A stretch of DNA of 29,885 nt from Candidatus Magasanikbacteria bacterium GW2011_GWC2_45_8 (GCA_001001925.1 LCLH01000007.1:20139-50023), one strand, 5' to 3'; counted from the stretch's first letter, positions 21,311 to 29,150 are shown. Notes: generated by a model not told the origin, from the sequence alone. A program made the numbers and translations.

Positions 21311-22177
21311 TTAGCCTCTCAACTTTTTGAGTAATTTAATATCTTCAACAACTTTATCATGTTCGGTTTCCGCATACCAATTAATGTGTTTAAGTAATGG
21401 TTCATTTAGGAGAGCCTTAAAGCCTTTTAAACCTATTCTCCCATTTCCTATATGCTCATGGCGGTCTTTATGCGAACCTAACTCCACTTTTGAATCATTA
21501 CAGTGTGCCATTTTGAGCTTATTAATTCCTATTTTAAGATCAAAGTCCTTAAATGTTTTGTGAACAGCCTTTGGTGTACGGAGGTCATATCCAGATCCAA
21601 AGGCGTGTTGGGTATCAAAACATACACATGGTGGTAGGGTTCCCTTATCAACCTTAATTTTTTTGAGAATAAGTGCAACTTCTTCAAAAGTATCCCCAAT
21701 AACATCACCTGATCCTGCGGATATTTCTATAAGAAACTGTGTTTTACCCTTGTATCCCTTTAAAATTTGAGTAATGGCATCACTTACCAATTTTACCCCC
21801 TTTCCTTTCCCAACTTCTTTGGCACTTCCCATGTGTGCCATCACGTATTGAGCTTTAAGCAACGAAGCTCGGTTAAGCTCATCGCGTATAATGCGAATTG
21901 AATTTTTGATGGTAATAGGGTTGCCAGAGGCGAGATTTATGAAATAAGGACAATGAATAACATAGTCTCCAGTGTTGAATCCATATTCTTCAAGTGCTCC
22001 AAAAAATTTTGAGAGAGTTGTTTGGTTAAGTGGTGGAGGGTGGCCGCCTTGAGGTGATCGGCTGAACATTTGAAACACTTCACAACCAAATTTCCGTGCT
22101 TGTTTGGGCGCGTTCCAGACTCCTCCCGCAATGGAAACATGACAGCCAATACGGCGCGCAAGGTGATTATTTTTCAT
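21311..22177 (-). CDS. nfo: endonuclease IV (apurinic/apyrimidinic endonuclease)
   Basis: 288 residues opening with RRIGCHVSIAGGVWNAPKQA. Metal-site motifs of the TIM barrel: VIHCPYFINLAS, AHMGSAKEVGKG, LIEISAGSGDVIGD (usually LENTAGQG), CFDTQHAFGSGYDLR, AHCNDSK and GSHKDRHEHIGNGRIG, then WYAETEH. It cuts DNA 5' of abasic sites in base excision repair; polA upstream in the window could fill the gap. Normal length. It has its own promoter (22238-22266), divergent from rpiB, and a terminator at 21243-21266. Confidence 0.95.
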   Translation of the reverse strand: MKNNHLARRIGCHVSIAGGVWNAPKQARKFGCEVFQMFSRSPQGGHPPPLNQTTLSKFFGALEEYGFNTGDYVIHCPYFINLASGNPITIKNSIRIIRDELNRASLLKAQYVMAHMGSAKEVGKGKGVKLVSDAITQILKGYKGKTQFLIEISAGSGDVIGDTFEEVALILKKIKVDKGTLPPCVCFDTQHAFGSGYDLRTPKAVHKTFKDFDLKIGINKLKMAHCNDSKVELGSHKDRHEHIGNGRIGLKGFKALLNEPLLKHINWYAETEHDKVVEDIKLLKKLRG

Positions 22178-22237
22178 GGTTTGTTTTTAAGAGTGTTAAG
22201 AAATATTTTTTCTGTGTGGACAAGAGCTATCTTCCAT

Positions 22238-22266
22238 ATTATAATGTATTTAAGCTAAAAAAACAA
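22238..22266 (-). promoter_or_regulatory. promoter of nfo
   Basis: -35 TTGTTT (22261-22266), 17 bp, -10 TATAAT (22238-22243). Confidence 0.65.
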
Positions 22267-22275
22267 CTTCTTGTT

Positions 22276-22305
22276 TTGCCACACATTGCTTATCTGTGTT
22301 ACACT
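22276..22305 (+). promoter_or_regulatory. promoter of rpiB-rpe
   Basis: -35 TTGCCA (22276-22281), 18 bp, -10 TACACT (22300-22305), start near 22312 and a leader of about 13 nt. Confidence 0.6.
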
Positions 22306-22324
22306 ATAAAGGTAACAAAACTCT

Positions 22325-22777
22325 ATGCAAAAACCAAGCTCTCTTTATATTGGATCTGATCATGCAGGGTTTAAGCTAAAGGAAGAGGTAAAAAAATATC
22401 TTGAGTTTTTGGGTTATAAATTTGAAGATATTGGAGCAAAGACATTTAATGAAAAAGATGATTATCCGGAATTTGCGCGCGTGGTAGCGGAAAAAGTTGT
22501 GGTGGATGTTCACGCAAAAGGAATTTTGATATGCGGCAATGGAGTGGGGGTGTGTATGGCGGCAAATAAAATAAAAGGAATCAGAGCTGGAATCGGATAT
22601 AACATTGGATCCGCAAAAACTATGCGCGCAGATGATGACACAAACATATTGTGTCTGGCAGGGCGTGTGCTCTCTACGGAGTTCGCGCGCGCCATTGTGC
22701 GTCTCTGGCTTGAAACACCGTTTAGCGGCGAGGAACGTCATTTGCGCCGCCTCAAACAAGTCGCAAAACTTGAATAA
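22325..22777 (+). CDS. rpiB: ribose-5-phosphate isomerase B
   Basis: 150 residues. SLYIGSDHAGFKLKEEVKKY at the N-terminus has the phosphate-binding SDHAG motif. GILICGNGVGVCMAANKIKG carries the catalytic Cys and the anion-hole Gly cluster, and IRAGIGYNIGSAKTMRADDD fits the family. It interconverts ribose-5-phosphate and ribulose-5-phosphate in the cytoplasm. First gene of a two-gene unit with rpe (2 bp apart). Short leader, no Shine-Dalgarno motif. Allose-6-phosphate isomerases share the fold, but the rpe partner supports the ribose reaction. Confidence 0.94.
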   Translation: MQKPSSLYIGSDHAGFKLKEEVKKYLEFLGYKFEDIGAKTFNEKDDYPEFARVVAEKVVVDVHAKGILICGNGVGVCMAANKIKGIRAGIGYNIGSAKTMRADDDTNILCLAGRVLSTEFARAIVRLWLETPFSGEERHLRRLKQVAKLE

Positions 22778-22779
22778 CT

Positions 22780-23415
22780 ATGTCAATTGTTATCCCCGCT
22801 ATTCTGACCAAGAGTAAAGAAGTTTTTGAGCATCAAATTAAAATAATAGAATCAGTAAGCGAGCTGGTTCAAATTGATATATGCGATGGCGAGTTTGTGC
22901 CGGACAAAACATTTGATCTCTCGGCGCTTAAGGAGGTTGTTACAAGCGCGCGGTATGATTTTCATTTGATGGTCAAGAATCCGGGACAGGTGATAGAGCA
23001 ACTGTATGATTTGCCAAACATCAATCGCATACTATTTCATATTGAGCAGGTGCAATTTCCCACGGCGGAGATTGAACATATACACGGATACGGCCACGGC
23101 GCGTGGATTGCGGTAAATCCGGAAACCTCATTGGAAGATATAGAAGGATACTTATATCAAGCAGATGGCGTGTTGTTTTTGGCAGTACACCCCGGCAAGC
23201 AGGGGCAAGTATTGTTGCCGGAGGTGTTGGAAAAAATTAAACAATGCAAAATAAAACATCCCACTGTGCGCGTAGGCATTGACGGCGGAGTAAAAAAAGA
23301 ACATATTGCGGAGCTAAAGGCGATAGGTGTTGATGAAATATGTGTCGGAAGCGCGGTATTTGCCGCTCCAGATCCGGCAGTAGCATTTAAAGAATTGCAG
23401 GAGATGGCACGATAA
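22780..23415 (+). CDS. rpe: ribulose-phosphate 3-epimerase, divergent
   Basis: 211 residues, TIM barrel. IPAILTKSKEVFEHQI replaces the usual PSIL start. QIDICDGEFVPDKTF corresponds to HFDVMDxHxVPN: the aspartates D33 and D36 are kept, but the metal-ligand His before FD is Gln31 and the later His is Glu38. FHLMV (H62) and GIDGGV (D168) are kept. The phosphate-gripping loop is VHPGKQGQ rather than VNPGFGGQ. It would interconvert ribulose- and xylulose-5-phosphate. The altered metal site leaves activity less certain, though the rpiB neighbour supports it. A terminator follows at 23436. Confidence 0.85.
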   Translation: MSIVIPAILTKSKEVFEHQIKIIESVSELVQIDICDGEFVPDKTFDLSALKEVVTSARYDFHLMVKNPGQVIEQLYDLPNINRILFHIEQVQFPTAEIEHIHGYGHGAWIAVNPETSLEDIEGYLYQADGVLFLAVHPGKQGQVLLPEVLEKIKQCKIKHPTVRVGIDGGVKKEHIAELKAIGVDEICVGSAVFAAPDPAVAFKELQEMAR

Positions 23416-23435
23416 AGAAAAAAAGTCGGGGAAAG

Positions 23436-23459
23436 ACAGCTTGTAAAAGCTGTTTTTTT
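23436..23459 (+). terminator. terminator of rpiB-rpe
   Basis: 7-bp stem ACAGCTT/AAGCTGT (23436-23442 with 23447-23453), tetraloop GTAA, seven T. Confidence 0.85.
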
Positions 23460-23511
23460 GTTATAGACTTACTAATATAACCCAAGTGTGTTGAAAAATA
23501 CACGCGCAACG

Positions 23512-23530
23512 TAAGGTGTAAATTACCTTA
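23512..23530. promoter_or_regulatory. possible operator before the unknown gene
   Basis: TAAGGT (23512-23517) and ACCTTA (23525-23530) are inverted 7 bp apart, ending 15 bp before ATG 23546. No convincing promoter was found in 23460-23545. Confidence 0.35.
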
Positions 23531-23545
23531 ATAAAGGAGTTTGTC

Positions 23546-24130
23546 ATGACACGTAGCGGAAGAACTGAACTTGCCTCCAGTGGTGCTTTGTTGAGAGTAT
23601 TGCAGGAGCAGGCAAATAAAACCTTGCCTGAACCGATCATTCACATTGTGCTTCCTCTGCCTCCGCGGGGCATACAGTTTCAACCACCGTCTTCTATCAA
23701 GGATCCATCATATAAGTGGTTGAAAGAATTCCATGATGCATGCATGAAAAGTCTCTCACGATTTACACTCCAGAGTGGAGGACAAGTGGTACTTGTAGAA
23801 ATGCGATGGGTGAACACGCACGATGGGAGAGAGCAGTACTCCTCTTCTGACGCGCCCTACGGGCACAGCACGCACGCGTTAGCTGTCGCTATGGATGGTC
23901 TCGCGGCCATATCAAAAAGAAGCCCGGAAGATTGGACGGTCGCGTGGTTTGATCTTCAACAAGGCAAGGGTCGTTCCATGGGGATTCAGGAGTTGCGGTG
24001 GAGAGATTTCGCGGGTGACAGCGCTGAAAGCGCATTGAGAAAGCTTGAGCGAGTTGCTTCGCACATCAAGGGATTCGCAATACAAGAACATCGTACGGTG
24101 ATGTTTACATTTCAACGCACTGGCGTGTAG
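23546..24130 (+). CDS. protein of unknown function, 194 residues
   Basis: I do not recognise the family. ATG 23546 is preceded by AAAGGAG at a good distance, one of the few clear Shine-Dalgarno sites here, so translation is well supported. The protein is soluble with no signal peptide or membrane segment. It has a Leu/Pro-rich IIHIVLPLPPRGIQF strand, a central GGQVVLVEMRWVNTHDGREQ and HSTHALAVAMDGLAAISKRS, then DWTVAWFDLQQGKGRSMGIQ and WRDFAGDSAESALRKLERVA. It looks like an alternating alpha/beta fold with many Trp and Arg. Base composition looks richer in G+C than its neighbours, which hints at acquisition. It is an independent unit between rpe and trxB, with its own terminator and a REP-like copy 88 bp after the stop codon. 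Confidence 0.8.
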   Translation: MTRSGRTELASSGALLRVLQEQANKTLPEPIIHIVLPLPPRGIQFQPPSSIKDPSYKWLKEFHDACMKSLSRFTLQSGGQVVLVEMRWVNTHDGREQYSSSDAPYGHSTHALAVAMDGLAAISKRSPEDWTVAWFDLQQGKGRSMGIQELRWRDFAGDSAESALRKLERVASHIKGFAIQEHRTVMFTFQRTGV

Positions 24131-24187
24131 AGATACTCTTGGGGTTCCGCTTTAATAGGCTACTTTGCTCTTTCATCTAACCAACAT

Positions 24188-24215
24188 AAGACACTTCAAC
24201 CTGTGTCTTTTTTTA
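24188..24215 (+). terminator. terminator of the unknown gene
   Basis: 7-bp stem AAGACAC/GTGTCTT (24188-24194 with 24203-24209) and T-run to 24214. Confidence 0.75.
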
Positions 24216-24217
24216 AT

Positions 24218-24254
24218 AGGAATGTCTCCGAAAGCGCATTTGGCGACAGACCCT
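24218..24254. repeat. REP-like palindrome, degenerate copy
   Basis: Reverse-complement relative of 563-600. The shared core is the TGCGCTTTCGG loop region and the GTCGCC arm (here GGCGACAGACCCT at 24242-24254). The arms have drifted and no longer pair perfectly. Confidence 0.75.
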
Positions 24255-24269
24255 AAACAATGGTATACT
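24240..24269 (+). promoter_or_regulatory. promoter of trxB, -35 inside the REP-like element
   Basis: -35 TTGGCG (24240-24245), 18 bp, -10 TATACT (24264-24269), start near 24276. Confidence 0.55.
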
Positions 24270-24300
24270 TTGAGCACTTCTATTTTTAAATTTTTAACAT

Positions 24301-25227
24301 ATGTTTGACCTTCTTATTTTAGGCGCGTCAGCCGCCGGAGTGAGCGCGGCGGTTTATGGCGCGCGGCGTAAATTGAATATGAAGCTCATCAGTGTTGATA
24401 TAGGAGGAGAAGTGGCCACGAGCGGCGTGGTAGAAAATTATCCCGGCCACGTGCTTATAAACGGTGATGAGCTGGCGGGGATTTTTAGAAAACAATTAGA
24501 AGCCCAAGGTGCGGCTATAGATGAAGGGTTTATGGTAACATCGCTTACTAAAATAAATAAAGGTTTTAAGGTGATAGCAAAAAATCTATCAGATGTGGAA
24601 CAAATATATGAAAGCAAAGCAGTCATTATCGCCACAGGCGTAAAACCTCGTAAATTGGACGTCCCCGGCGAAGAAGAATTTTATCATCGCGGCGTTACGT
24701 ATTGCACGATTTGCGATGGTCCGTTGTATAAAAACAAAGATGTGGTTATTTTAGGGAGCGGCAACAGCGCTTTGGAGAGCGCTCTCATGATGGTGGAAAT
24801 TGCAAAATCAGTAACTGTACTTATTCGCGGAGACAAATTTAAGGGTGAAACGGTCCTCATAGATAAAGTACAAAACAATGCGCGCATTACTGTTGTATTT
24901 AATGTTGTATCTCAAAAAATATCAGGTGAGCAATGTGTAACCAGCATTGAATATAGAAATAAGTTGACCAGCGAGGTTAAAACATTGCCTGTGCAGGGTG
25001 TATTTGTAAATGTTGGTTATATACCCAACTCCGATTTTACTGACGCAGTGCCAAAAAATGCAGAAGGTCAGTTTGTTGTGGATAGATTAGGGTATACCGG
25101 TGTGCCGGGTTTGTATGCCGCAGGGGATGTGACAGATATTCCATACAAACAAATTTCTATCGCAACCGGCATGGGCACGCTCTCCGCGCTTGCGGCAATT
25201 GATTATTTGAACAGATTATCAGTTTGA
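24301..25227 (+). CDS. trxB: thioredoxin-disulfide reductase (FAD/NAD(P)-dependent)
   Basis: 308 residues. FAD-binding motif MFDLLILGASAAGVSAAVYG, NAD(P)-binding GSGNSALESALMM, and the redox-active pair C135-T-I-C138 followed by DG. GLYAAGDVTDIPYKQ is the C-terminal FAD motif. It transfers electrons from NAD(P)H to thioredoxin or a similar small partner; none is encoded nearby. In the NADP loop the usual HRRDxxR is SVTVLIRGDKFKG, so NADPH preference is uncertain. Starts at ATG 24301 with no Shine-Dalgarno motif. The promoter for transketolase lies inside its 3' end. Confidence 0.92.
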   Translation: MFDLLILGASAAGVSAAVYGARRKLNMKLISVDIGGEVATSGVVENYPGHVLINGDELAGIFRKQLEAQGAAIDEGFMVTSLTKINKGFKVIAKNLSDVEQIYESKAVIIATGVKPRKLDVPGEEEFYHRGVTYCTICDGPLYKNKDVVILGSGNSALESALMMVEIAKSVTVLIRGDKFKGETVLIDKVQNNARITVVFNVVSQKISGEQCVTSIEYRNKLTSEVKTLPVQGVFVNVGYIPNSDFTDAVPKNAEGQFVVDRLGYTGVPGLYAAGDVTDIPYKQISIATGMGTLSALAAIDYLNRLSV

Positions 25228-25235
25228 AGTATAAT
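25207..25235 (+). promoter_or_regulatory. promoter of the transketolase-pfkB-fba operon
   Basis: -35 TTGAAC (25207-25212), 17 bp, -10 TATAAT (25230-25235). The -35 is within the last codons of trxB; start near 25242. Confidence 0.65.
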
Positions 25236-25273
25236 ATGGCAACAGACCCATAATAGGCATATATTTTTAATAT

Positions 25274-26101
25274 ATGAATGCTCATGAATTGGCGCTTACG
25301 GCAAATTCAATACGCCAAGATGTTATAAAAGCATTGGTAGAAGCCAAGTCGGGCCACTCTGCAGGTCCTTTGGGTTTGGCTGATGTGGTAACCGCTTTGT
25401 ATTTTGAGATTGCGGACATTGATCCTAAATATCCGTGGAAAGAAACTCGCGACCGTATTGTTCTTTCATGTGGTCATTATTGTCCGGTGTTGTATTCCGC
25501 GCTCGCGCACAGAGGCTATTTCCCTGTTTCAGAATTGCTGACCTTGCGCAAACTTAATTCGCGTTTGCAGGGGCATCCGCATCTGCGCTGTGTTCCCGGC
25601 GTAGAGAACACGGGCGGACCGCTTGGGCAAGGAGTTTCGCTTGCTCTTGGCATGGCGCTTGCGCTGAAGCTCAAGGGCAACCCTGCGTATGTATTTTGTC
25701 TTTCAAGCGATGGTGAGCAACAAGAAGGCGAGGTCTGGGAGGCGTATAATATGGCGGCAAAATATAAAGTGGACAATTTGACGTATATTGTGGATTACAA
25801 TCATATTCAGATTGATGGACCGATTGAAGAAGTAATGCCGCTTGAGCCTTTGGTAGACAAATATCGCGCGTTTAATTTGAATGTAATGGAAACGGATGGC
25901 AACAATATGGCAGAAGTTGTCAAAACATTGCGCAAAGCAAAAGAGCATAAAGGCACTCCAACTATGATTGTGGCGCACACTACGCCGGGCAAGGGAGTAA
26001 GTTTTATGGAAAAAGATTATCGTTGGCACGGCAAACCGCCCAATGTTGAAGAAGCGGCACGTGCTTTGCAAGAATTGGAAGCGGCACGTGAAAAAATTTA
26101 A
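25274..26101 (+). CDS. transketolase, N-terminal (thiamine-binding) subunit
   Basis: 275 residues. AKSGHSAGPLGLADVVTALY matches the transketolase N-terminus. HPHLRCVPGVENTGGPLGQG holds catalytic His and phosphate contacts. The thiamine-diphosphate motif runs SSDGEQQEGEVWEAYNMAAK to NLTYIVDYNHIQIDG (GDG...N). Ends with KGVSFMEKDYRWHGKPP. It forms a heterodimer-type enzyme with the next gene. Split transketolases are common in archaea and in many bacteria. Start ATG 25274. First gene of a four-gene run with 3, 10 and 14 bp gaps. Confidence 0.95.
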   Translation: MNAHELALTANSIRQDVIKALVEAKSGHSAGPLGLADVVTALYFEIADIDPKYPWKETRDRIVLSCGHYCPVLYSALAHRGYFPVSELLTLRKLNSRLQGHPHLRCVPGVENTGGPLGQGVSLALGMALALKLKGNPAYVFCLSSDGEQQEGEVWEAYNMAAKYKVDNLTYIVDYNHIQIDGPIEEVMPLEPLVDKYRAFNLNVMETDGNNMAEVVKTLRKAKEHKGTPTMIVAHTTPGKGVSFMEKDYRWHGKPPNVEEAARALQELEAAREKI

Positions 26102-26104
26102 TGT

Positions 26105-27076
26105 ATGTACCATCTTCACCCACAACTTTTTTTGAAACCGGAAATGAAACCTACGCGTGATGGATTTGGCAAGGGTTTGTTGGATTTGGGCTCTACCAAT
26201 AAAGACGTAGTGGTTTTGACTGCTGACGTAAGCGACTCTGTGCGCGTTGCGGAATTTGGCAAACAATTTCCAGACCGGTATTTTCAATGCGGAGTTTCAG
26301 AACAGAATATGATGGCCGCCGCGTGCGGATTTGCTCAAGAAGGAAAAATCCCTTTCCTTTCTTCTTATGCGACGTTTTCTCCCGGCAGAAGCTGGGATCA
26401 GTTGCGCGTGAGCGGATGCTATTCAAATGTGCCGGTAAAAGTTGCCGGAGCGCATGCCGGTATCAGCGTGGGGCCTGATGGCGCAACACATCAAGCGCTG
26501 GAAGACATTGCGTCAATTCGCGTACTGCCCAACATTACCGTGGTGGTGCCGTGCGACGTTGAAGAAACACGTAAAGCAACAGTGGCTATCGCGGCTTTGC
26601 CGGGACCTGTATATATGCGTTTCGCGCGTGAAAAAACACCGATAATAACTATTGCAAAAACACCTTTTAAGATTGGCCGCGCGGAAGTTGTGCAGAGCGG
26701 CCGCAATGTAACAATAGTGGCGTGTGGTTCGTTGTTGTATGAAGCGCTGGTGGCGGCACGCGCGCTGGCGCGGCGACATATTAGTGCGGAGGGTATAAAT
26801 TGCCACACCATTAAACCACTTGATGCTGTAACACTTCTGAAGTCGTTTAAAAAAACTCGCGCGGTGGTAACAGTGGAAGAGCATCAGATCACTGGCGGAC
26901 TTGGTGGCGCCATATCAGAATTAGCGGGGCAGAAATTTCCGGTGCCTATTGAGCGCGTTGGCATGCGAGATATGTTTGGAGAATCAGGAGAGGCGGACGA
27001 GCTGTTGATAAAGTATCGCATGAAAGCGCCGGATGTGGTGAGGGCGGCGCAAAACGTTTTGAAAAGAAAAAAATAA
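26105..27076 (+). CDS. transketolase, C-terminal subunit
   Basis: 323 residues. Pyrimidine-binding domain: PTRDGFGKGLLDLGSTNKDV, VVLTADVSDSVRVAEFGKQF, CGVSEQNMMAAACGFAQEGK (with the catalytic Glu of the SEQN motif), SSYATFSPGRSWDQLR, AGAHAGISVGPDGATHQALE. C-terminal domain: NVTIVACGSLLYEALVAA and VTVEEHQITGGLGGAISELA. It begins 3 bp after the stop codon of its partner. Together they move two-carbon units between sugar phosphates, linking pentoses to fructose-6-phosphate and glyceraldehyde-3-phosphate. DXP synthase shares the architecture, but the separated genes and the pentose context favour transketolase. Confidence 0.95.
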   Translation: MYHLHPQLFLKPEMKPTRDGFGKGLLDLGSTNKDVVVLTADVSDSVRVAEFGKQFPDRYFQCGVSEQNMMAAACGFAQEGKIPFLSSYATFSPGRSWDQLRVSGCYSNVPVKVAGAHAGISVGPDGATHQALEDIASIRVLPNITVVVPCDVEETRKATVAIAALPGPVYMRFAREKTPIITIAKTPFKIGRAEVVQSGRNVTIVACGSLLYEALVAARALARRHISAEGINCHTIKPLDAVTLLKSFKKTRAVVTVEEHQITGGLGGAISELAGQKFPVPIERVGMRDMFGESGEADELLIKYRMKAPDVVRAAQNVLKRKK

Positions 27077-27086
27077 TTTTAAAAAT

Positions 27087-28052
27087 ATGTTTGATTTGGT
27101 TTCTATCGGAGACGCCACCATAGACACGCTTTTGCAAGTGCATGACGCAGAAGTAAATTGCTCATTGCATAAAGAGCGTTGTGTTATTTGTTTTAATTTT
27201 GCGGACAAAATTCCCGTTGACAAATTTCATCGCAAAGTCGCAGGCAACGCGGCAAATAACGCGGTGGGAAGTGCGCGGTTAAAATTAAAAACCGCTTTTT
27301 ATACGATTTTGGGCGATGACGGATCCGGAGAATTTATTAAAGATCGACTGGTCAAAGAAGGAGTGGTGGATGATTTTATTATTTATGATCCAAAACAAGA
27401 CACCAACGCGTCAACGGTTATAAATTTTAAAAGCGAGAGAACTATATTTGTGTTTCACGCACGAAGATCTTACAAGTTGCCAAAAAATATCAAAACGAAA
27501 TGGATTTATTACACTTCCATTGGGCCGGACCATTTGCGTCTGAATAAAGAAATTGTTTCATTGGTCAAAAAACAAAAAATTAAATTGGCGTATAATCCGG
27601 GCACCTATCAATTGCGCGCTGGGTTGGAAAAAATGAAAGACGTTCTGGCGGTGTGTGAAGTAATTTTTGTCAACAAAGAAGAAGCAATGAGTATTGTCGG
27701 CCCCCAGCACGATATGCGCCATTATTTAATGGCTTTGCACGCGCGCGGACCAAAGACTGTGGTGATTACTGACGGTCCAAATGGTGCGAGCGTATTTGAT
27801 GGCAAAGAATTTTTTCATCTTGGTATTTTAAAAACACCGGTGGTGGAACGTACAGGAGCAGGTGACGCGTTTGCCACAGGATTTATCGCGGCGTTGTTTC
27901 ATGGCAAAACAGTGGGGCATGCAATGTGCTGGGGCACTTCAAACTCTTCGTCTGTAATTATGAAGTATGGTCCGCAAGACGGCTTATTGCGAGCGAACCA
28001 AATGGAAGGATTTCTTAAAAAGTATGGGCATAAATGCCCTTGCGCGGAATAG
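27087..28052 (+). CDS. PfkB-family (ribokinase-like) sugar kinase
   Basis: 321 residues. MFDLVSIGDATIDTLLQVHD is the PfkB N-terminal strand. VAGNAANNAVGSARLKLKTA carries the sugar-binding Gly/Asn motif. FVNKEEAMSIVG and TVVITDGPNGASVFDG follow. The C-terminal VVERTGAGDAFATGFIAALF gives the PfkB signature with catalytic Asp of GAGD. Substrate cannot be read from the sequence. Placement between transketolase and aldolase suggests phosphorylation of a sugar phosphate at C1, such as fructose-6-phosphate or sedoheptulose-7-phosphate, rather than free ribose (inference). Same operon; 14 bp before fba. Confidence 0.88.
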   Translation: MFDLVSIGDATIDTLLQVHDAEVNCSLHKERCVICFNFADKIPVDKFHRKVAGNAANNAVGSARLKLKTAFYTILGDDGSGEFIKDRLVKEGVVDDFIIYDPKQDTNASTVINFKSERTIFVFHARRSYKLPKNIKTKWIYYTSIGPDHLRLNKEIVSLVKKQKIKLAYNPGTYQLRAGLEKMKDVLAVCEVIFVNKEEAMSIVGPQHDMRHYLMALHARGPKTVVITDGPNGASVFDGKEFFHLGILKTPVVERTGAGDAFATGFIAALFHGKTVGHAMCWGTSNSSSVIMKYGPQDGLLRANQMEGFLKKYGHKCPCAE

Positions 28053-28066
28053 AATAGTTTAAAAAT

Positions 28067-28996
28067 ATGTTAGTCAATCTTAATAAGCTTTTGTTGCGCG
28101 CACATAAGGGGCATTATGCCGTGGGTGCGTTTAATATCAATAATTTAGAAACACTGCAAGGTGTTGTGGCGGCGGCGGAATCATTGTGTGCTCCTGTGAT
28201 TCTTCAAACCAGCGAGGGCGCACTGGAATATGCTGGCATGGAGTATTTGGCATCGTTGGTGCGCGTAGCCGCAAAAAAAACACGCGTACCGCTTGTGTTT
28301 CATTTGGATCACGGAAAAGATTTTGCACTGATCAAGCAGGTCATTCGTTCAGGGTTTTATACATCAGTAATGTTTGATGGTTCGCGTTTGCTTTTTAAAG
28401 AAAATATGAGAAAAACGCGAGAATTAGCGATGTTGGCTCACGCGCGCGGCATGACATTGGAAGCGGAACTGGGAGTGATAAAAGGCACAGAAGATAAAAT
28501 TTCCGCGAATGAAGATTTGTTTACGGATCCTCAACAAGCGGCAGAATTTGTTGCTGAAACAAAATGCGACGCTTTGGCGGTTTCTATTGGCACAAGCCAT
28601 GGGGCATTTAAATTTTCCGGCACGCCAAAACTTGATATTGAACGGCTCAAGGAGATAGCTCGTCTTGTGCGCGTACCGCTTGTGTTGCATGGGGCAAGCG
28701 GAGTTGAAAAACATGAGCTTGAAAAATTGCACGAGAAATGCGAGGTGGTGGGAGATTGCGAGCGTTTAAACGCCGCTAAAGGTGTTCCGGATAGTCAGAT
28801 TCGCGAGGCAATTAAATTTGGCATCACAAAAGTAAATATTGATTCGGATTTGCGTTTGAGTTTTACCTCTGCTGTGCGTCTCGCTTTTTTAAATGATAAA
28901 AAAATGTTTGATCCGCGTATTTATTTGGGTTTAGGACGCTCCGCGGTAACGGAAATTGTCAAGAAAAAGATTAAACTATTCAAGGGCAAAGGTTGA
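28067..28996 (+). CDS. fba: class II (zinc) fructose-bisphosphate aldolase family
   Basis: 309 residues. GHYAVGAFNINNLETLQGVV opens the barrel. LVFHLDHGKDFALIKQVIRS contains the zinc ligand and catalytic Asp (HLDHG). EAELGVIKGTED, SIGTSHGAFKF (zinc His), LVLHGASGVE (zinc His, phosphate loop) and ITKVNIDSDLRL complete the signature. It cleaves or forms fructose-1,6-bisphosphate; related enzymes also use sedoheptulose-1,7-bisphosphate or tagatose-1,6-bisphosphate. Last gene of the operon. Its stop codon overlaps the -35 of the tRNA-Ala promoter. Confidence 0.93.
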   Translation: MLVNLNKLLLRAHKGHYAVGAFNINNLETLQGVVAAAESLCAPVILQTSEGALEYAGMEYLASLVRVAAKKTRVPLVFHLDHGKDFALIKQVIRSGFYTSVMFDGSRLLFKENMRKTRELAMLAHARGMTLEAELGVIKGTEDKISANEDLFTDPQQAAEFVAETKCDALAVSIGTSHGAFKFSGTPKLDIERLKEIARLVRVPLVLHGASGVEKHELEKLHEKCEVVGDCERLNAAKGVPDSQIREAIKFGITKVNIDSDLRLSFTSAVRLAFLNDKKMFDPRIYLGLGRSAVTEIVKKKIKLFKGKG

Positions 28997-29022
28997 CGTT
29001 TTTTTGTTTGTTTGTGTATAAT
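28993..29022 (+). promoter_or_regulatory. promoter of tRNA-Ala
   Basis: -35 TTGACG (28993-28998), 18 bp of T/G-rich spacer, -10 TATAAT (29017-29022). Confidence 0.75.
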
Positions 29023-29034
29023 CATCGTTAATAA

Positions 29035-29108
29035 GGGCCCATAGTTTAATGGTAAAACGGTACATTTGCAATGTACAGTTAGCAGTTCGATTCTGCTTGG
29101 GTCCACCA
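29035..29108 (+). tRNA. tRNA-Ala (anticodon TGC)
   Basis: Acceptor GGGCCCA (29035-29041) pairs with TGGGTCC (29098-29104) and includes the G3-U70 wobble pair, the main alanine identity element. Anticodon stem GTACA/TGTAC closes the loop TTTGCAA, anticodon TGC. T-loop TTCGATT, discriminator A (29105), CCA encoded (29106-29108). Confidence 0.96.
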
Positions 29109-29121
29109 AAGACAAAAAAAT

Positions 29122-29142
29122 ACACCTATTGGTGTCTTTTTT
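29122..29142 (+). terminator. terminator of tRNA-Ala
   Basis: 5-bp stem ACACC/GGTGT (29122-29126 with 29131-29135), loop TATT, then C and six T. Confidence 0.7.
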
Positions 29143-29150
29143 GAAAAATC

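Noticed and set aside
25238..25250. third REP-like copy (GGCAACAGACCCA)
   Set aside because: Only one half-arm matches and there is no opposing arm; within chance.
25703..26287. 194-residue minus-strand open frame opposite transketolase
   Set aside because: Antisense to two conserved subunits, Phe/His/Arg-rich without recognisable domain.
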